The translations under genes and the position numbers were made by a program. Below are positions 25,422 to 34,205 of a stretch of 59,298 bases of DNA, in pieces. How positions within the stretch are numbered: position 1 is the first letter of the stretch; each line of letters opens with the position of its first letter. The notes beneath the pieces were generated by a model. It worked only from the letters and a program-made list of their open reading frames with translations. It was not told the origin of the DNA and did no database searches. This stretch comes from Thermoanaerobaculia bacterium (GTDB lineage: Bacteria > Acidobacteriota > Thermoanaerobaculia > Gp7-AA8). The stretch covers positions 1 to 59,298 of the forward strand of contig JADGNY010000023.1 in assembly GCA_017883235.1 (NCBI GenBank), given 5' to 3'.

Positions 25422-25437
25422 CACCAAGCCCGGATTG
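25422..25437 (+). other. Possible remnant of an smpB 5' end after toxin 1
   Basis: CACCAAGCCCGGATTGC after toxin 1 matches CACCAAGCCCGATGC at 26456-26470, the first codons of smpB after toxin 2. It fits a tandem duplication whose right border lay inside smpB. Confidence 0.45.
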
Positions 25438-25460
25438 CAACAGGTCAGGTTGAGGAAGAA

Positions 25461-25489
25461 TTGACATGGAGCTGGCCAGGATGCATCGT
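25461..25489 (+). promoter_or_regulatory. Promoter of antitoxin 2 (TTGACA, 17 bp, CATCGT)
   Basis: TTGACA 25461-25466, CATCGT 25484-25489, then 6 nt to ATG 25496. Same spacing as at 24724. Confidence 0.65.
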
Positions 25490-25495
25490 TCTGTC

Positions 25496-25762
25496 ATGGC
25501 AACCGTGATTCTCGAGATCCCCGAAGACCGTCACGAGCAGTTGAAAAGACGCGCGGCAGCGGAGGGCCTGAGTGTGCCCGAGCTTTTGTTGAGGGAGTGG
25601 GAACGCGCGTCACCGCGGATCTCTCCGGAGGAGTTGTTTGAGAGACTGAAGAAGCTGCCGCGGATCGACATCGGCATGTCGGGTGCGGACCTTGTGCACG
25701 CCGCCCGTGAGGAGCATGATCGGGAAATCGAAGAATGGCTAAACCAGAGGCAGTTGACATGA
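25496..25762 (+). CDS. VapB/FitA-like antitoxin 2, without its own toxin gene
   Basis: 88 residues. MATVILEIPEDRHEQLKRRAAAEGLSVPELLLREWERA is the ribbon-helix-helix; the tail ISPEELFERLKKLPRIDIGMSGADLVHAAREEHDREIEEWL follows. I place the start at ATG 25496, 6 nt from the promoter -10; an earlier in-frame ATG at 25466 would begin within the -35. No PIN gene follows. Instead the next antitoxin gene starts 33 bp later, and the -35 of that gene overlaps the last codons here. A solitary antitoxin may neutralise or buffer the neighbouring toxins, or be a relic of duplication. Confidence 0.72.
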   Translation: MATVILEIPEDRHEQLKRRAAAEGLSVPELLLREWERASPRISPEELFERLKKLPRIDIGMSGADLVHAAREEHDREIEEWLNQRQLT

Positions 25763-25782
25763 GGCCGGAGGGAAGGCATCCT
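25754..25782 (+). promoter_or_regulatory. Promoter of antitoxin 3 (TTGACA, 17 bp, CATCCT)
   Basis: TTGACA 25754-25759 overlaps the end of antitoxin 2; CATCCT 25777-25782; ATG 25796 follows after 13 nt. Confidence 0.6.
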
Positions 25783-25795
25783 CGGTTTTGACGAT

Positions 25796-26062
25796 ATGAG
25801 CACCGCTATCCTTCTACCGCCGGAACTCGATGAACGTGTTCGCTCGCGCGCCGAGCAGGAAGGTATCCCTGTGATCGAGTACGTGGTGCGCGAAATGGAG
25901 AAAGCGACGTCGATACCGTCAGAGCAGGATCTGTGGGAGCGATTGAAACAGCTACCACCGGTGCCATTGGGCGAATCTGGTGCCGAACTCGTTCGCGCCG
26001 CGCGAGAAGAGCGGATGCAGTATCTCGACGAGCTTTTTGATGACGTCCGGAATCGTCGTTGA
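25796..26062 (+). CDS. VapB/FitA-like antitoxin 3
   Basis: 88 residues. MSTAILLPPELDERVRSRAEQEGIPVIEYVVREME, then a tail with LWERLKQLPPVPLGESGAELVRAAREERMQYLDELFDD. The tail clearly resembles antitoxin 2 (LFERLKKLP...MSGADLVHAAREEHDREIEEWL), so 2 and 3 are closer to each other than to 1. Overlaps the PIN-domain gene by 23 bp. Confidence 0.8.
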   Translation: MSTAILLPPELDERVRSRAEQEGIPVIEYVVREMEKATSIPSEQDLWERLKQLPPVPLGESGAELVRAAREERMQYLDELFDDVRNRR

Positions 26063-26438
26063 CGCATCGGTCGTCGTCGACTTGGTTCTGGCGCGCGGTC
26101 AGGCAACTGCCATTTCGGATCGAATTCGGGGTTGTACGCTGCACGCGCCGCATGTCATTGATCTCGAGGTTGCCCATGGAATCAGACGCAACTGGATAGC
26201 TGGCTTCATCGACGGCGCAAGACTTGATGCCGCAGTGGCAGCGGCGCTCGATCTGCCGATCATCCGTTATTCGCATAGACCTTTGCTTCCGCGAATCATG
26301 GCGCTGCGGGAAAACGTGACCGCTTACGACGGTGCCTATGTAGCGCTTGCGGAGCTACTGGCTTTACCTCTCGTTACCCTTGACGGCCGCCTGGCTCGCT
26401 CCTCCGGCCACTCCGCCCGCATCGAATTCATCGAATAG
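26040..26438 (+). CDS. VapC-like PIN-domain ribonuclease toxin 2
   Basis: 132 residues from ATG 26040. Acidic residues Asp8 (IVVDASVVVD), Glu43 (VIDLEVAHGI), Asp97 (VTAYDGAYVALAELL) and Asp115 (VTLDGRLARSSGH) are all kept. The C-terminal DGRLARSSGHSARIE block is shared with toxin 1, including most third positions. smpB begins 12 bp after the stop and its -10-like TAGAAT uses the last codons of this gene. Confidence 0.87.
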   Translation: MTSGIVVDASVVVDLVLARGQATAISDRIRGCTLHAPHVIDLEVAHGIRRNWIAGFIDGARLDAAVAAALDLPIIRYSHRPLLPRIMALRENVTAYDGAYVALAELLALPLVTLDGRLARSSGHSARIEFIE

Positions 26439-26441
26439 AAT
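26436..26441 (+). promoter_or_regulatory. Predicted leaderless -10 element of smpB
   Basis: TAGAAT, 9 nt before ATG 26451. It overlaps the toxin 2 stop codon. In the duplicated flank after toxin 1 the matching hexamer is TAGAGT. Confidence 0.4.
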
Positions 26442-26450
26442 CCGCGGCCC

Positions 26451-26918
26451 ATGGCCACCAAGCCCGATGCCGGCGAGAAGTTGATCGCTTCGAACAAGAA
26501 AGCCTTTCACGACTACTTCGTCCTGCAGAAGGCCGAGGCGGGCGTGTCGCTGACCGGCACAGAGGTCAAGTCGCTCCGTGACGGCAAGGCCAACATCAAA
26601 GACTCGTACGTCATCTTCAAAGGGGGCGAGGCCTTTCTCTTCAACGCCCACATCTCGCCGTATTCGCACGGCAATCTCCAGAACCACGAGCCGGAGCGGA
26701 ACCGCAAGCTGTTGCTGCACCGCCGCGAGATCGAGAAATTGCGCGAGCAGGTCGTCGAGAAGGGCCTGACCGTCGTTCCCCTCCGCCTCTACTTCAAAGG
26801 CGGCAAAGTGAAAGTCGAGATCGCCGTCGTGCGCGGAAAGAAGCTGTACGACAAGCGTGAGACCGAAAAACGGCGCGAGCTCGACCGCGAAGCAGCCGTG
26901 GCGATGAAACAACGCTGA
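26451..26918 (+). CDS. smpB: SsrA-binding protein SmpB
   Basis: 155 residues, full length. IASNKKAFHDYFVLQKAEAGVSLTGTEVKSLRDGKANIKDSYVIF and AHISPYSHGNLQNHEPERNRKLLLHRREI are the OB-fold core; the basic tail GKKLYDKRETEKRRELDREA is the decoding-site mimic. It carries tmRNA into stalled ribosomes. The tmRNA gene is not in the window. Confidence 0.97.
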   Translation: MATKPDAGEKLIASNKKAFHDYFVLQKAEAGVSLTGTEVKSLRDGKANIKDSYVIFKGGEAFLFNAHISPYSHGNLQNHEPERNRKLLLHRREIEKLREQVVEKGLTVVPLRLYFKGGKVKVEIAVVRGKKLYDKRETEKRRELDREAAVAMKQR

Positions 26919-27086
26919 CGACGAGGGTGTGGTCGGAGAGCCACAATCGTGACTCCGCAGAACCACAGAATCGAAATGTATCGTCGGCTGCGCGAAAGGC
27001 GTAAGTGGCTTTCAACACAGACGTTAGTGCACTTTCCAGGCGAGCGGGTGAGCGTGGCACCTCGCCTGCTCTTAACGGGCCTGGAC

Positions 27087-27965
27087 ATGTACCTAAAGCG
27101 CAAGACGATCAACACGAAAGTCAGCATCTCCGGCATCGGCCTCCATTCCGGCATCTACACACAGGTAGAGTTGCATCCAGCGCACGCGGGCAGCGGGATC
27201 ACCTTCGTCCGCGCGGACCTCGGCCTGCGCATTCCCGCGTTGCAGGCTTCGACGACGGCCCTCGATCACGCCACCACCGTAGGCCGTGACGACGTGTCGG
27301 TGGGCACAGTGGAGCATCTCCTCTCGGCGTTGATGGCGTACGGCATCACCGACCTCGATATCCACATCAGCGGCCCCGAGGTTCCGATCATCGACGGAAG
27401 CGCACTCCCATTCATGCACCTCATCGATGCCGCCGGCGTCCGCGAGCTGGCTGCCGACATCCGCGTGCTGCGCATCACGGAGCCGATCGAAGTCGTCGAC
27501 GGAAACAAGAGCATCCGCATGACGCCGTCGAGCCGGCTGGTCGTCAAATACAAGATCGATTTCGCGCATCCGACGATCGGCAGGCAGGCTTTGCAGTTCG
27601 ATTTCCACAACGACAACTTCCTGAAGAAGATCGCCCCGGCGCGGACATTCGGGTTCAAGCACGAAGTCGACAAGCTCCGCGCTGCCGGTCTGGCGCGCGG
27701 CGGCTCGGTCGAGAACTGCATCGTCCTCGACGACGGCGGTGTGATGAACGGCCCGCTCCGCTTCCGCGACGAATTCGTGCGCCACAAAATCCTCGATCTG
27801 GTCGGCGATCTGGCACTCATCGGGCGGCCGGTGGTCGGGGAGATCACCGCGTACAAGGCCGGTCATGCGCTCCACTCGCGCTTCGTCGAGAAGATTCTTC
27901 GCGCCGTGGAAGCCGAGGATGGGGTGCCCGCGGTCGCTGCGAGATCGCTCGAAAGCTTCGCTTAG
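27087..27965 (+). CDS. lpxC: UDP-3-O-acyl-N-acetylglucosamine deacetylase
   Basis: 292 residues from ATG 27087 (MYLKRKTINTKVSISGIGLHSG). Zinc/active-site motifs: TVEHLLSAL (His77), RHKILDLVGDL (His and Asp ligands) and the catalytic His in KAGHALHSRFV. It commits to lipid A synthesis, so the organism makes LPS. Upstream in-frame codons to 26949 lack family similarity. No strong Shine-Dalgarno. Confidence 0.96.
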   Translation: MYLKRKTINTKVSISGIGLHSGIYTQVELHPAHAGSGITFVRADLGLRIPALQASTTALDHATTVGRDDVSVGTVEHLLSALMAYGITDLDIHISGPEVPIIDGSALPFMHLIDAAGVRELAADIRVLRITEPIEVVDGNKSIRMTPSSRLVVKYKIDFAHPTIGRQALQFDFHNDNFLKKIAPARTFGFKHEVDKLRAAGLARGGSVENCIVLDDGGVMNGPLRFRDEFVRHKILDLVGDLALIGRPVVGEITAYKAGHALHSRFVEKILRAVEAEDGVPAVAARSLESFA

Positions 27966-27968
27966 GAG

Positions 27969-28062
27969 CCTGCGCGGTAAGAAAGGTTCTTGCGCCACTG
28001 CTGGCCGAGCCTTGGGCAACCAACGCCGCCGGCCGTGCCGGCCCGGCCCGGCCCGGCCCGGA
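27969..28062. repeat. Dispersed about 75-bp repeat, copy B, with CCCGG expansion
   Basis: Resembles 23539-23610 and ends in GCCGGCCGTGCCGG followed by repeated CCCGG units. It directly follows the lpxC stop. It could act as a GC-only stem, but no T-run is present. Confidence 0.6.
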
Positions 28063-28084
28063 ATCATCGAGGCAGATCGAACGT

Positions 28085-28106
28085 AGTGTGGTAAAACAAC
28101 CACACT
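28085..28106. promoter_or_regulatory. Perfect 8-bp inverted repeat abutting the start of the ntr-like operon
   Basis: AGTGTGGT, 6 nt (AAAACA), ACCACACT; the right arm ends exactly before GTG 28107. The central TAAAAC (28092-28097) is 9 nt from the start codon and could be the -10 of a leaderless mRNA. So the palindrome may be an operator over the promoter, or an RNA stem hiding the start. Confidence 0.55.
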
Positions 28107-28655
28107 GTGCGTCCGCTTGTCTTTGCATCTGTCTTCTTACTGCTTGCGGGAGCCGCGTATGCGGCCGATCCGACGATTGAGTCTCTCTCCGCGAAGTCGG
28201 TCAATCGGCAGGTCAGCGTCCGGTTCACGATGGCGCATGCGTTTGATCGCGAGCAGACCATTCAGGGCCTTCAGAGCGGCGTTCCGACGACGCTCACGTA
28301 CATCGTCGAGATCTTCCGCGACCGCCCGCACTGGTTCGACGAGGGGATTGCCCGGTCGCGGATCGAGGTGATTGCCACCTTCAACTCCCTGACGCGCGAG
28401 TACCTTCTGAACTACCGCCGCGATCACAAGCTGGTCCGCTCGGAGACCTTCAACGATCTGGCATCGCTGCAACGGGCCATGACCACCATCGAAGAGCCGA
28501 ACCTCTTCGACATCGGCAAGCGCCCGCCCTACAAGCTCAAGGTGCGCGTCAAAGCGGACCTGATGCGAGGATGGCTGCTCTACTTCATCCCCTGGGAGTT
28601 CTCGACGCGCTGGAACGCGGTGCGCGTGGCCTCGCCGCCGGAGCAGGCGCGATGA
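28107..28655 (+). CDS. DUF4390 exported protein
   Basis: 182 residues from GTG 28107. A signal peptide (LVFASVFLLLAGAAYAADP) is followed by a beta-rich domain with RFTMAHAFDREQTIQGLQSGVPTTLTYIVEIFRDRPHWFDE, the DUF4390 hallmark, and PYKLKVRVKADLMRGWLLYFIPWEFST. Periplasmic or membrane-associated; function unknown. ATGA overlap with the kinase gene indicates coupling; DUF4390 next to an NtrY-like kinase is a recurring neighbourhood in several phyla (recollection). Confidence 0.85.
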   Translation: MRPLVFASVFLLLAGAAYAADPTIESLSAKSVNRQVSVRFTMAHAFDREQTIQGLQSGVPTTLTYIVEIFRDRPHWFDEGIARSRIEVIATFNSLTREYLLNYRRDHKLVRSETFNDLASLQRAMTTIEEPNLFDIGKRPPYKLKVRVKADLMRGWLLYFIPWEFSTRWNAVRVASPPEQAR

Positions 28656-30754
28656 CGTTGCGGGCTCTCCTTCTTCGTTATCGCAAGGATCCCCGCGTAA
28701 TCGTCACGGTCCCTCTGCTGATCCTGACCGCGACGAGCCTGATTTACTACGCCGTTCAGAAGGCGAAAGAGCTCTCGCCCGAGGCGCTCAGCAGCCAGGT
28801 GCTGCTCTTCGTTCTCTGGAACATCAACATCCTCCTGATCTTCGGCATCCTCTTCGTCCTGCTCCGCGGTGTGGTGAAGCTGGTGCTGGAGCGGCAGCGC
28901 GGGATCATCGGATCGCGCTTCCGCACGAAGCTGGCGGTGGCGTGGGTGGCCACCTCGCTCATCCCGGTCCTGATCCTTTTCTTTTTCGCCACGGACCTCC
29001 TAAGAACGTCGATCGACCGCTGGTTCAACGCGCCGGTGAGCCGCATCCTCACGAACGGAGAAGCGATTGCCAGGATGGCGGAGGATCAATCGGCCACGAT
29101 GGCTGCCGCCGCGGCGCGCGAGATTGCCGCCAGCGGCGTGTCGGGCGATCCGGCGCAGCTCGATTCGGTGCTCAACCACGTCCAGCAGTTTCACAGCGTC
29201 GATATGGTTGGCCTCTACCGCAACGGCACGCTCGTGCGCGTGGTGGCCGATCCGCGTGCGCCGATCCATGAAGTGTCGGAGCCGCCGAAGAAGTTCTTCG
29301 ACGAAGTGGCCGCGTCCGGCCGGGCCACGAAGATCGACGTCGGCGCGAGTGGAAAGTGGATCCGCGCCGCGACCAGAGTCGGTGCTACGCCGTACGTAGC
29401 CGTCGCCGGCGTCTTCATCCCGTCGACGATGAGCCGTCTCATCGACGAGTCGATCGTGCAGCACAAGAATTTCGAGCAGCTCAACGCGCAACGGCCGACG
29501 CTGAAGGCTTCGCAGACCTCGCTCTTCCTCGCCGTGACGCTGGCGATCCTTTTCGGGACGCTTTGGACGTCGATCTACGCCTCGCGGCGGATCACCATTC
29601 CGATCAAAGCGCTCGCCGAGGCGACCGGGAGACTGGCCGAGGGGGGCTATGGGCATCGCGTCGCGGTCGCGGCCACGGACGAGGTAGGGCGTCTCATCGA
29701 ATCGTTCAACGACATGTCCACACAGCTCGACGAACAGCGGCAGGCGCTGACGCAGGCGAACCGGTACCTGTCGACGGTGCTCGACAGCGTCTCGGCCGGC
29801 ATCCTGGCCTTCACCGACTCGTTCGAGCTGCTCAGCATCAATCACGCCGCGCTGCAGATGATGCAGATCGAGGAACCGTCCGCGAGCGCGAATCTGGCCG
29901 ACGTTCTGACGGGTGATCTCACGCCGCTCTTCGACACGCTACGCGAGCTCACCGCCCGCGGCGGCCGCGCACGCGAGGTGACGCTCATCCGTGGCGGCGA
30001 GCTGCGATATCTCGAGGTGTCGGTGGCGCGCCTCTCCGGTGGGGGAGACGAGGGGTGGGTCGTGGCCATCGAAGACTCGACCTCACTCGTGCAGGCGCAG
30101 AAGCTCGCGGCCTGGAACGAGGCCGCCAGACGCATCGCCCACGAGATCAAGAATCCGCTGACGCCGATTCAGCTCTCTGCCGAGCGGATCGCCCGCAAGT
30201 TCCGCAACAGCGATCCCGACATGGCTCGTACGATCGACGAGGGGACGAAGACGATCGTCTCCGAGGTCGCGCATCTCAAGAGGATGGTCGACGAGTTCGC
30301 CCGATTCGCGCGGATGCCCGCGGTCCACCTGCGTCATGCACAGCTCGCCGAGATTCTGCAGCAGGCGGCGGGGTTGTATCGCGATGTAAAGCCGGGGGTG
30401 ACCGTCAGCGTCGCCGTCGAGAACGACATCGAGCTGCTCGTCGATCCGGAGCAGATCCGCCGCGCGGTCGGCAATCTGCTGAAGAATGCGGTGGAGGCGA
30501 CCGAGTGCGGCGAGGTTCGCGTCTCGGCCCGGCGCGCGCCGCATCGTGTCGTCATCGAAGTCGCCGATCCGGGCCGCGGCGTGCCCGACGCCGACAAGGA
30601 GAAACTCTTCCTTCCATACTTTTCCACGAAAGGCCGCGGCACCGGCCTCGGGCTTGCCATCGTGCACCGCATCGTGAACGACCACGACGGCCGCATCTCC
30701 GTCCACGACAACCATCCCCGAGGAACCCGTTTTGAGATCGAACTCCCGGCGTAA
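28652..30754 (+). CDS. NtrY-like sensor histidine kinase
   Basis: 700 residues. Two N-terminal helices, an NtrY-type third helix (VAWVATSLIPVLILFFFATDLL), a periplasmic sensor region, a fourth helix (SLFLAVTLAILFGTLWTSIYASR), HAMP, a PAS-like segment (YLSTVLDSVSAGILAFTDSFELLSINHAAL), HisKA with RRIAHEIKNPL (His497), and HATPase_c with N box NLLKNAVEA, DPGRGVPD and GRGTGLGLAI. It autophosphorylates and passes phosphate to the NtrX-like regulator 13 bp downstream. The signal is unknown; in proteobacteria NtrYX responds to nitrogen, redox or envelope conditions. Confidence 0.92.
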   Translation: MTLRALLLRYRKDPRVIVTVPLLILTATSLIYYAVQKAKELSPEALSSQVLLFVLWNINILLIFGILFVLLRGVVKLVLERQRGIIGSRFRTKLAVAWVATSLIPVLILFFFATDLLRTSIDRWFNAPVSRILTNGEAIARMAEDQSATMAAAAAREIAASGVSGDPAQLDSVLNHVQQFHSVDMVGLYRNGTLVRVVADPRAPIHEVSEPPKKFFDEVAASGRATKIDVGASGKWIRAATRVGATPYVAVAGVFIPSTMSRLIDESIVQHKNFEQLNAQRPTLKASQTSLFLAVTLAILFGTLWTSIYASRRITIPIKALAEATGRLAEGGYGHRVAVAATDEVGRLIESFNDMSTQLDEQRQALTQANRYLSTVLDSVSAGILAFTDSFELLSINHAALQMMQIEEPSASANLADVLTGDLTPLFDTLRELTARGGRAREVTLIRGGELRYLEVSVARLSGGGDEGWVVAIEDSTSLVQAQKLAAWNEAARRIAHEIKNPLTPIQLSAERIARKFRNSDPDMARTIDEGTKTIVSEVAHLKRMVDEFARFARMPAVHLRHAQLAEILQQAAGLYRDVKPGVTVSVAVENDIELLVDPEQIRRAVGNLLKNAVEATECGEVRVSARRAPHRVVIEVADPGRGVPDADKEKLFLPYFSTKGRGTGLGLAIVHRIVNDHDGRISVHDNHPRGTRFEIELPA

Positions 30755-30767
30755 TCCCAGGTAGGTA

Positions 30768-32114
<1,347 letters not shown>

Positions 32115-32206
32115 GGAATAGGGATGATGGTCATCCCGTTAGCGGGCGAGACAGCGGCAACGAGCTTGACAGCGTCCCAACCGCTGACTACCCTTCGCCG
32201 TCGTTC

Positions 32207-32282
32207 GCGGGCATAACTCAGTTGGTAGAGTGCGACCTTGCCAAGGTCGATGTCGCCGGTTCGAGTCCGGTTGCCCGCTCCA
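32207..32282 (+). tRNA. tRNA-Gly (GCC anticodon)
   Basis: Cloverleaf fits: acceptor GCGGGCA/TGCCCGC, D arm ACTC...GAGT with AGTTGGTAGA, anticodon arm CGACCTTGCCAAGGTCG with GCC, and T arm CCGGTTCGAGTCCGG. Discriminator T at 32279 and an encoded CCA (32280-32282). It marks the left border of the TIR/CHAT region. Confidence 0.96.
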
Positions 32283-32296
32283 AAATGAATCCCACC

Positions 32297-32320
32297 AGGG
32301 CCGCTCGCGCGGCCCTTTTT
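32297..32320 (+). terminator. Intrinsic terminator after tRNA-Gly
   Basis: Stem AGGGCCGC / GCGGCCCT with loop TCGC, followed by TTTTTG. It separates the tRNA from the downstream operon. Confidence 0.88.
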
Positions 32321-32419
32321 GTTTTCCGCAACTAGCGTCCGCACCGCCAGCAAAAAATCGTCTTCCCGTCCGTCTAAGGTCACATTCTAGTAGTCGTGAT
32401 TCCGAAGACGGAGGATTTT

Positions 32420-32983
32420 GTGTCTGCTGAGACGGTCTATCTCTCCTATGTCGCCGAGGACGCCGCGCTCGTCGCTCGGTTGAAGGACGACCTGGCCAGG
32501 GCGGGTGTTTCGGTCGTCGATCGGGCGTTGCTGGTGAAACCCGGTATTCGGCGAGGCGCGGCCGTGAGGCAGGCGATCAAGAGCGCGTCGAAGTTCGTGC
32601 TCTGTCTCTCCTCGCGCGACGGCTTGCCACCGGCGTATGAGCAGGACGAGCTTGCGGCGGCCATCGCCGCAGGTCGGTCGATTATCCCGCTCCGGCTTAC
32701 ACGCTGCGACGTTCCCTCGGTGGCGCTCGACGACTCCGACACTGTCGCCGATCTCGAGGCGGTTGACCTTTACAACGACTGGACAGCAGGCGTCGAGCGG
32801 CTCATCACCGCGCTCCCCGCGGTGCCTCGCGGGAATGCCTCCGCGCCGGCGTCGAGCCGATTCATCGTCAAAGGGAAGCGCATCGACACGGGACAGCTCC
32901 GGGGACAGGCTACGGACATGACGCTAACCATCGAGGAAGGCATCGCCGTGAGCGGCACGACCGAGTTTAGCGCGCCGAAGTGA
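32420..32983 (+). CDS. TIR-domain protein, first gene of the ZorAB-like/STAND/protease operon
   Basis: 187 residues. TIR fold in residues 1-130: VYLSYVAEDAALVARLKDDLARAG (strand A, helix A), DRALLVKPGIRRGAAVRQAIKSASKFVLCLSS, then PAYEQDELAAAIAAGRSIIPL, where the Glu (74 or 77) is the candidate catalytic residue of an NADase TIR. The tail (about 140-187) RFIVKGKRIDTGQLRGQATDMTLTIEEGI is a small beta segment of unknown role. GTG 32420 is preferred because GGAGGA stands 4 nt before it; GTG 32396, with CATTCT 7 nt upstream, would be a leaderless alternative. The following genes are within 13 bp or overlap. Confidence 0.82.
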   Translation: MSAETVYLSYVAEDAALVARLKDDLARAGVSVVDRALLVKPGIRRGAAVRQAIKSASKFVLCLSSRDGLPPAYEQDELAAAIAAGRSIIPLRLTRCDVPSVALDDSDTVADLEAVDLYNDWTAGVERLITALPAVPRGNASAPASSRFIVKGKRIDTGQLRGQATDMTLTIEEGIAVSGTTEFSAPK

Positions 32984-32993
32984 CGGAGCCATC

Positions 32994-34196
32994 ATGAATC
33001 TCTACGACCTCGTCTGGTCCAACAACACCGCTCAAGGCCGCACGATCATCGTTCTCGTTGTCGTTCTCGGCGTCTTCGGCAGTCTCTGCGCGATCGCACA
33101 TCGGCGGCGCTATCTCCATGTCGAGTCCAGGTGGCTCGAGCGCGTACGGCAGAAGCTGCAACTGGCCCGCGATGCGCGGCAGGCCGCATCGCCGGAAGAT
33201 CAGGCGCCGGCGGCCACCTCGCCGATCATCGACCTCAACGAGCTCGCCGAGGGCATTCCTTCAAGTAGCATCGTCGGAGACCGGCTGCACACCATCATCA
33301 AAATGAAGCAGGCGCGCGTGAAGGTGAACGTCGACGCGCTTCAGCAATGCAGCATCCTCAAGGAGAGCTCGAAGTGGACGCTGGCGTTCCCTGCGTACGT
33401 CGTGAGCCTTGTGATGATGCTGGGCCTGCTCGGCACGTTCATCGGTCTCTCGCTCATGGTCGCGGATATCCAGCAGGCGCTCCCCGCGGCAGGCGGGCAG
33501 GCAAACGCCACTGCGTGGGCCTCGTCAGTGAGTAGCCTCGGACGCATTCTCGCCGGGAAGAAAACGGCGTTCTCAGCAACGTTGTCGGGTCTCTTCTTCT
33601 CCATCGTGGTCTCCTGGTTCAACTTCGCGCTGGCGCGCGCGCAGTCGCAGCTCTACGACCGGCTCGAGCGCTTTACCACGGAGGAGCTGTTGCCGGCCGC
33701 CGTTCCCGCCGTCGACGACGAGACACCATGGGAAAGACTGTCGATGCAGCTCGGCGATTCGTTCGAGCATCTCGAGGCATTGACGACGGAGCAGACGCGG
33801 TCGGCGGATCAGATGGCCGCGGTCGAGAAAACCTTCGCCACCGTCATTTCGAACATCGAAGCGATCACACAGCGCGCCGCCACCGCACCGCTGCAAGGGA
33901 TGGAAGGCGAGATTACGAATGTTATCGGCCAGCTCACGCAGGTCAACGGCGCCATCGTGGGCCTCACCGAGCGCCTTCCGCAGATCGTCAACGCGTTTCG
34001 CGTGGCGAACGAGGCTACGTTAGGCGAAATCCGCGGCGCGATGCAGGCGCAGCAAGCGGGGCTCGACCGGATGTCACGGGCAGTGCAGATGAGCCGGCCG
34101 AACGCAGCGAGCAGCACGTTCGGAACGCTGAGCTACGTGGCTGCGGGCGCCGCCGCGGTGCTGCTGATCGTCATCGCCGTTATGCGCTTCATCTAG
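32994..34196 (+). CDS. MotA/TolQ/ExbB-family channel, ZorA-like
   Basis: 400 residues. TM1 (about 18-36), a cytoplasmic segment, TM2 (FPAYVVSLVMMLGLLGTFIGLSLMV), TM3 (KTAFSATLSGLFFSIVVSWFNFALARA), a long helical region with coiled-coil character (TRSADQMAAVEKTFATVISNIEAI ... MQAQQAGLDRMSRAV) and a C-terminal TM (LSYVAAGAAAVLLIVIAVM). GLLGTFIGL and AFSATLSGLFFS are the two conserved pore segments of proton-channel stators. Together with the next gene it should form an inner-membrane proton-driven motor, as in Zorya ZorAB. Distant from flagellar MotA. Confidence 0.83.
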   Translation: MNLYDLVWSNNTAQGRTIIVLVVVLGVFGSLCAIAHRRRYLHVESRWLERVRQKLQLARDARQAASPEDQAPAATSPIIDLNELAEGIPSSSIVGDRLHTIIKMKQARVKVNVDALQQCSILKESSKWTLAFPAYVVSLVMMLGLLGTFIGLSLMVADIQQALPAAGGQANATAWASSVSSLGRILAGKKTAFSATLSGLFFSIVVSWFNFALARAQSQLYDRLERFTTEELLPAAVPAVDDETPWERLSMQLGDSFEHLEALTTEQTRSADQMAAVEKTFATVISNIEAITQRAATAPLQGMEGEITNVIGQLTQVNGAIVGLTERLPQIVNAFRVANEATLGEIRGAMQAQQAGLDRMSRAVQMSRPNAASSTFGTLSYVAAGAAAVLLIVIAVMRFI

Positions 34197-34205
34197 GCGG
34201 AAACG

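Noticed and set aside
26949-27086. N-terminal extension of LpxC from an upstream start
   Set aside because: The 46 extra residues are basic and unlike any LpxC; the family begins at the KRKTINTKVSISGIGLHSG block, which follows ATG 27087.
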